Of a stretch of 46,906 nucleotides of DNA, positions 44,404-46,906 are shown one piece after another. A model generated the notes under the pieces. It was given only the letters and a program-made list of their open reading frames with translations, searched no databases and had not been told where the DNA came from. This stretch comes from Methylomonas sp. (GTDB lineage Bacteria > Pseudomonadota > Gammaproteobacteria > Methylococcales > Methylomonadaceae): NCBI GenBank assembly GCA_026989395.1, contig JALSJK010000149.1:1-46906 (forward strand), in the 5' to 3' direction. The position numbers were made by a program, and so were the translations under genes. The stretch's first letter is position 1, and each line of letters begins with the position of its first letter.

Positions 44404-45090
44404 CTAGAAATCGACCGATACCAGGCCGGGTTTAACAACAGTTGCCTCGATAATTCGCTTGGAGTTTTCATTTTTGACCGGAATCCTTTGGCCTTTGATG
44501 CCATTTTTCATGGCTTGGCCGCTCATTTGGATGAAGAACCCGGGTGAGCGTGAAGCAATGGTTATTTTTTGGCCGCGTTTTATCAGGGTTGCTTCCGTCA
44601 AATATTTGTCAGAGATAATTCTTCCGGCAGACAGATTTTTGGTCGCTTGTTTATTAACAACCTGTCTGGGGTCAGTAAAAAAGTTTTCACGTAACCGTGA
44701 AATTTCTTTTTTTTCAATGGTTAGATGCTGGGGTGTGATGATTTCGCCGCGCCGAATTGATCTTTTCAGAACTACCATATTTTGGTATGTTTTTATGGAG
44801 GCTGAATGGAAAATATTCCAGGATTCTTCCCCCTTGCAGCTAACTCCGATGGAGTTTCTACCGGGTTTTATACGACCGCGATGCACAGAAACTTTCAAAG
44901 GTTTAGTGCATTTCGGTAGCCTTAATCGGGGATCAATCGGGGCAACTATGATTTCGTGATCGAGTTTATCGGATATTTGACTGGATAGATAATCAACGAT
45001 TGCCAATTTAATAGTTTCAAGGTTTTGTCCGGGTGCTGCCGAGGTTTTTTGGGCAAAAATTAATGCCAGTATTAAAAGTGATTCTTTCAT
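44404..45090 (-). CDS. flgA: Flagellar P-ring assembly protein FlgA
   Basis: Periplasmic chaperone for P-ring (FlgI) assembly. I use the ATG at 45090, giving a signal peptide (MKESLLILALIFAQKTSA) and about 228 aa. The open frame extends to 45126, but that N-terminus is not signal-like. SAF-like segments follow: VVLKRSIRRGEIITPQHLTIEKKEISRL, VNKQATKNLSAGRIISDKYL and GQKITIASRSPGFFIQMSGQAMKNG, with a final VVKPGLVSVDF. Confidence 0.88.
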   Translation of the reverse strand: MKESLLILALIFAQKTSAAPGQNLETIKLAIVDYLSSQISDKLDHEIIVAPIDPRLRLPKCTKPLKVSVHRGRIKPGRNSIGVSCKGEESWNIFHSASIKTYQNMVVLKRSIRRGEIITPQHLTIEKKEISRLRENFFTDPRQVVNKQATKNLSAGRIISDKYLTEATLIKRGQKITIASRSPGFFIQMSGQAMKNGIKGQRIPVKNENSKRIIEATVVKPGLVSVDF

Positions 45091-45278
45091 GAGAGTGCCA
45101 TTTTTTTGTCGTGTTAATTTAAGCACGCATGAATAATGCCAACAAGTTTGATGTTAGATAGCTTTGACATGTTAATATTTAAGGGAAGGCTTTAGCCGCG
45201 ATAGCCACAAATTTCACGGCAAAAACCACTCCTGAAAATTCAATCAATAATTCTTCTAAAATCAACTATTCTTAAAAC

Positions 45279-45384
45279 TATACTGTTTACGATCAAAAAT
45301 ATCTCACTGCATTCATGATGATATTATTAATATTCAATATGTTACAGAATTACAGGGGTGCGTTTTTTCAGCGCAAACAGTATA
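45279..45384. repeat. MITE-like element, copy 1 (106 bp)
   Basis: Terminal inverted repeats TATACTGTTTACG (left) and CGCAAACAGTATA (right) differ at one base. The interior carries AATATCTCACTGCATTCAT and TATGTTACAGAATTACAG. No ORF. TATA at each end is compatible with TA-target insertion, as for IS630/mariner-type transposases. Confidence 0.7.
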
Positions 45385-45454
45385 TCGACTTTATAAATAG
45401 ACCTGTTGCTCTTGAGGTGATTAAAAAGGATTGAAAGTTATAAGATTTATTATG

Positions 45455-45558
45455 TATACTGTTTACGCTGATAAATGCACTTTTGACATTCTGTAACATA
45501 CTGAATGTAAATTGATTGTTATGAATGTAGTGAGGTATTTTTGACCGTAAACAGTATA
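45455..45558. repeat. MITE-like element, copy 2 (104 bp), inverted
   Basis: Same element as 45279-45384 in opposite orientation: its reverse complement shares TATACTGTTTACG.TCAAAAATA.CTCACT.CATTCAT and TATGTTACAGAAT, roughly 80 percent by eye. Together with the 70-bp spacer (45385-45454) the two copies make a 280-bp imperfect palindrome upstream of a PAS-GGDEF gene. Confidence 0.7.
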
Positions 45559-45734
45559 TTCAAAACTTGATCAGTGGGACAAGATGCCCGATAATCGAGG
45601 CGTCCGTATTTATTTAATCAAGAAATACAGCAATTATATGTTCCGGAAAGACTTATTTTGTAGCAAAGTTGAACAGGATAATGATTTTTTCATGTCGGCT
45701 TAAGTCGGCGACCAAATAATTCAGGAAAAGCACC

Positions 45735-46906
45735 TTGAAAAAAACTGAGGAATTTTTTCGTCAATTGGTAGAAAACTCCCTTGATTGGCTCTGGGAAGTT
45801 GACGAAAATGCCGTTTATACCTATGTCAGCCCCCAATGTAAGAAAATTCTCGGCTATCTGCCAGAAGAATTAATTGGAAAAACCCCGTTTGATTTAATGC
45901 CAGTACGCGAAGCGGAAAGGATTGCGACTATCTTTCAGGAAATAGTTGCAGCCAGGCGACCCTTTACAAATTTGGAAAACATCAATTTACATCGGGAAGG
46001 ATATCCCGTCATTCTGGAAACTAGTGGAAATCCTTTTTTTAATGATGAAGGTGAATTAATTGGATATCGGGGCGTGGACCGAGATATCAGTTACCGCAGA
46101 AAGGCTGAACAAGCATTGGAGGTTACTGTTCAGCGCTATCAGACAATGATTGATTTTGCGCCTGATGCGTTGATTATCCTTGATCTGGAAACTCTGCGTT
46201 TCAGTGATGCAAATAAAAAAGCATTAGAACTGTTTGGTATGAGTAAAGCTGATTTGTTGCAAATTGGTCCGGTGGAGGCCAGTCCGGAAAGGCAGGCTGA
46301 TGACAGCTTAAGTTCGGAAATAGTAAAGAAATGTCTCAAGGAGGTTTCACAGAAAGGAGAAACAAGTTTTGAGTGGATGATTGTCAACAGTAAAGGTAAC
46401 AGAATTCTCTGCGAAGTTAGAGTGGTTAAATTACCCTCGATAGAAAATCAGAATACTCTCTGCTGTAGCTTGGTCGATATCAGTCAACGTAAAGCACAAG
46501 AAGCAAGGGAAGTTAGCTTGGGTCGTATTATTGATGATTCCTTAAATGAAATATATATTTTCAGTGAAGAAACTTTGCAGTTCATTGAAGTCAATCGGGG
46601 CGCCAGGCAGAATTTGGGGTATTCTCTAACTGAGCTGCAACAAATGACGCCACTGGATCTAAAGTCTGAGTATACTGCCTCAGAATTCGATGAAATGCTT
46701 CAGCCACTCAGAAACCACACCAAAGAAATTTTGGTGTTTGAGACAGTTCATAAGCGCAAAGATGGCACTTTGTACAATATTGAAGTGCATCTGCAATTAA
46801 TTCCTTATTGTGATCAACTTGCATTTGTAGCAATTATTCTGGATATCACTGAACGCGTTAAAGCCCATGCCAAAATCAAGCAGCTTGCCTATAATGATCC
46901 TTTAAC
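45735..46906 (+). CDS. Multi-PAS diguanylate cyclase-type protein (3' truncated by window)
   Basis: An open frame starting at TTG (45735), with AGGAAAAG as ribosome binding site 5 nt before it and an in-frame TAA at 45717, so no upstream start exists. Three PAS-like domains are visible: FFRQLVENSLDWLWEVDENAVYTYVSPQC..GY (residues 6-45); RYQTMIDFAPDALIILDLETLRFSDANKKALELFG; and IIDDSLNEIYIFSEETLQFIEVNRGARQNLGYS. Each ends with a VDIS/LDITER-like exit. The last residues LAYNDPLT are the canonical entry to a GGDEF domain. It probably makes or turns over cyclic-di-GMP, plausible beside flagellar genes. The output domain lies outside. Confidence 0.82.
   Translation, partial: MKKTEEFFRQLVENSLDWLWEVDENAVYTYVSPQCKKILGYLPEELIGKTPFDLMPVREAERIATIFQEIVAARRPFTNLENINLHREGYPVILETSGNPFFNDEGELIGYRGVDRDISYRRKAEQALEVTVQRYQTMIDFAPDALIILDLETLRFSDANKKALELFGMSKADLLQIGPVEASPERQADDSLSSEIVKKCLKEVSQKGETSFEWMIVNSKGNRILCEVRVVKLPSIENQNTLCCSLVDISQRKAQEAREVSLGRIIDDSLNEIYIFSEETLQFIEVNRGARQNLGYSLTELQQMTPLDLKSEYTASEFDEMLQPLRNHTKEILVFETVHKRKDGTLYNIEVHLQLIPYCDQLAFVAIILDITERVKAHAKIKQLAYNDPL

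Overview
The window reads as a contiguous stretch of an AT-rich gammaproteobacterial chromosome. Gene content (succinylase-branch lysine genes, YffB next to DapE, HflD, LpxB, FlgA/FlgM/FlgN) is gammaproteobacterial. The gnnA-gnnB-lpxB lipid A cluster, a PEP-CTERM-type protein ending in a VPVPAAVW...GRRKKA tail, and a RAYT with REP palindromes would all fit an aquatic Methylococcales-type organism. That genus-level guess is inference; no rRNA, methane oxidation gene or tRNA was seen.

Layout. 1-3.4 kb: two tiny ORFs, a secreted glycoside-hydrolase-like protein with Gln where the catalytic nucleophile is expected, and a glycine-zipper/coiled-coil protein overlapping a coiled-coil lipoprotein. 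3.4-11.4 kb: a PsiE-like protein, a membrane-anchored Schlafen AlbA_2 protein, a lysine cluster (M48 lipoprotein-dapC-dapD, then a small gene-yffB-dapE), an unusual DUF429-MGMT fusion and a HAD phosphatase. 11.4-18.8 kb: an accessory patch with two decayed copies of an RND-pump 3' end, two copies of an 80-bp element, a retropepsin-like protease, a SEC-C protein, an autoinhibited Fic protein behind an 11-bp perfect inverted repeat, a RAYT carrying its own REP palindrome in frame, a dead type III R-M mod fragment carrying the same palindrome, and a Sel1 lipoprotein. 19.0-24.9 kb: a complete tripartite RND efflux operon.

25.0-33.7 kb: an envelope-stress-like region. A psp-like locus (PspA, polytopic membrane protein, divergent sigma-54 activator) has a good -24/-12 promoter before pspA. 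It is followed by a YIP1 protein and then a cluster of a polytopic coiled-coil protein, an SPFH-like coiled-coil protein, a YpfJ-type zinc peptidase and a SemiSWEET. 33.7-36.4 kb: conserved hypothetical, mutM, hflD, rhodanese. 37-43.5 kb: PEP-CTERM protein with terminator, CopZ-like chaperone and CopA copper ATPase, then gnnA-gnnB-lpxB. 43.5-46.9 kb: flgN-flgM-flgA, a pair of about 105-bp MITE-like elements in head-to-head inversion, and the start of a TTG-initiated multi-PAS protein running into a GGDEF domain at the window edge.

The most promising unexplained biology is the SPFH-like/coiled-coil/YpfJ cluster next to the variant psp locus, the DUF429-MGMT fusion, and the way small palindromic elements sit inside coding sequence.
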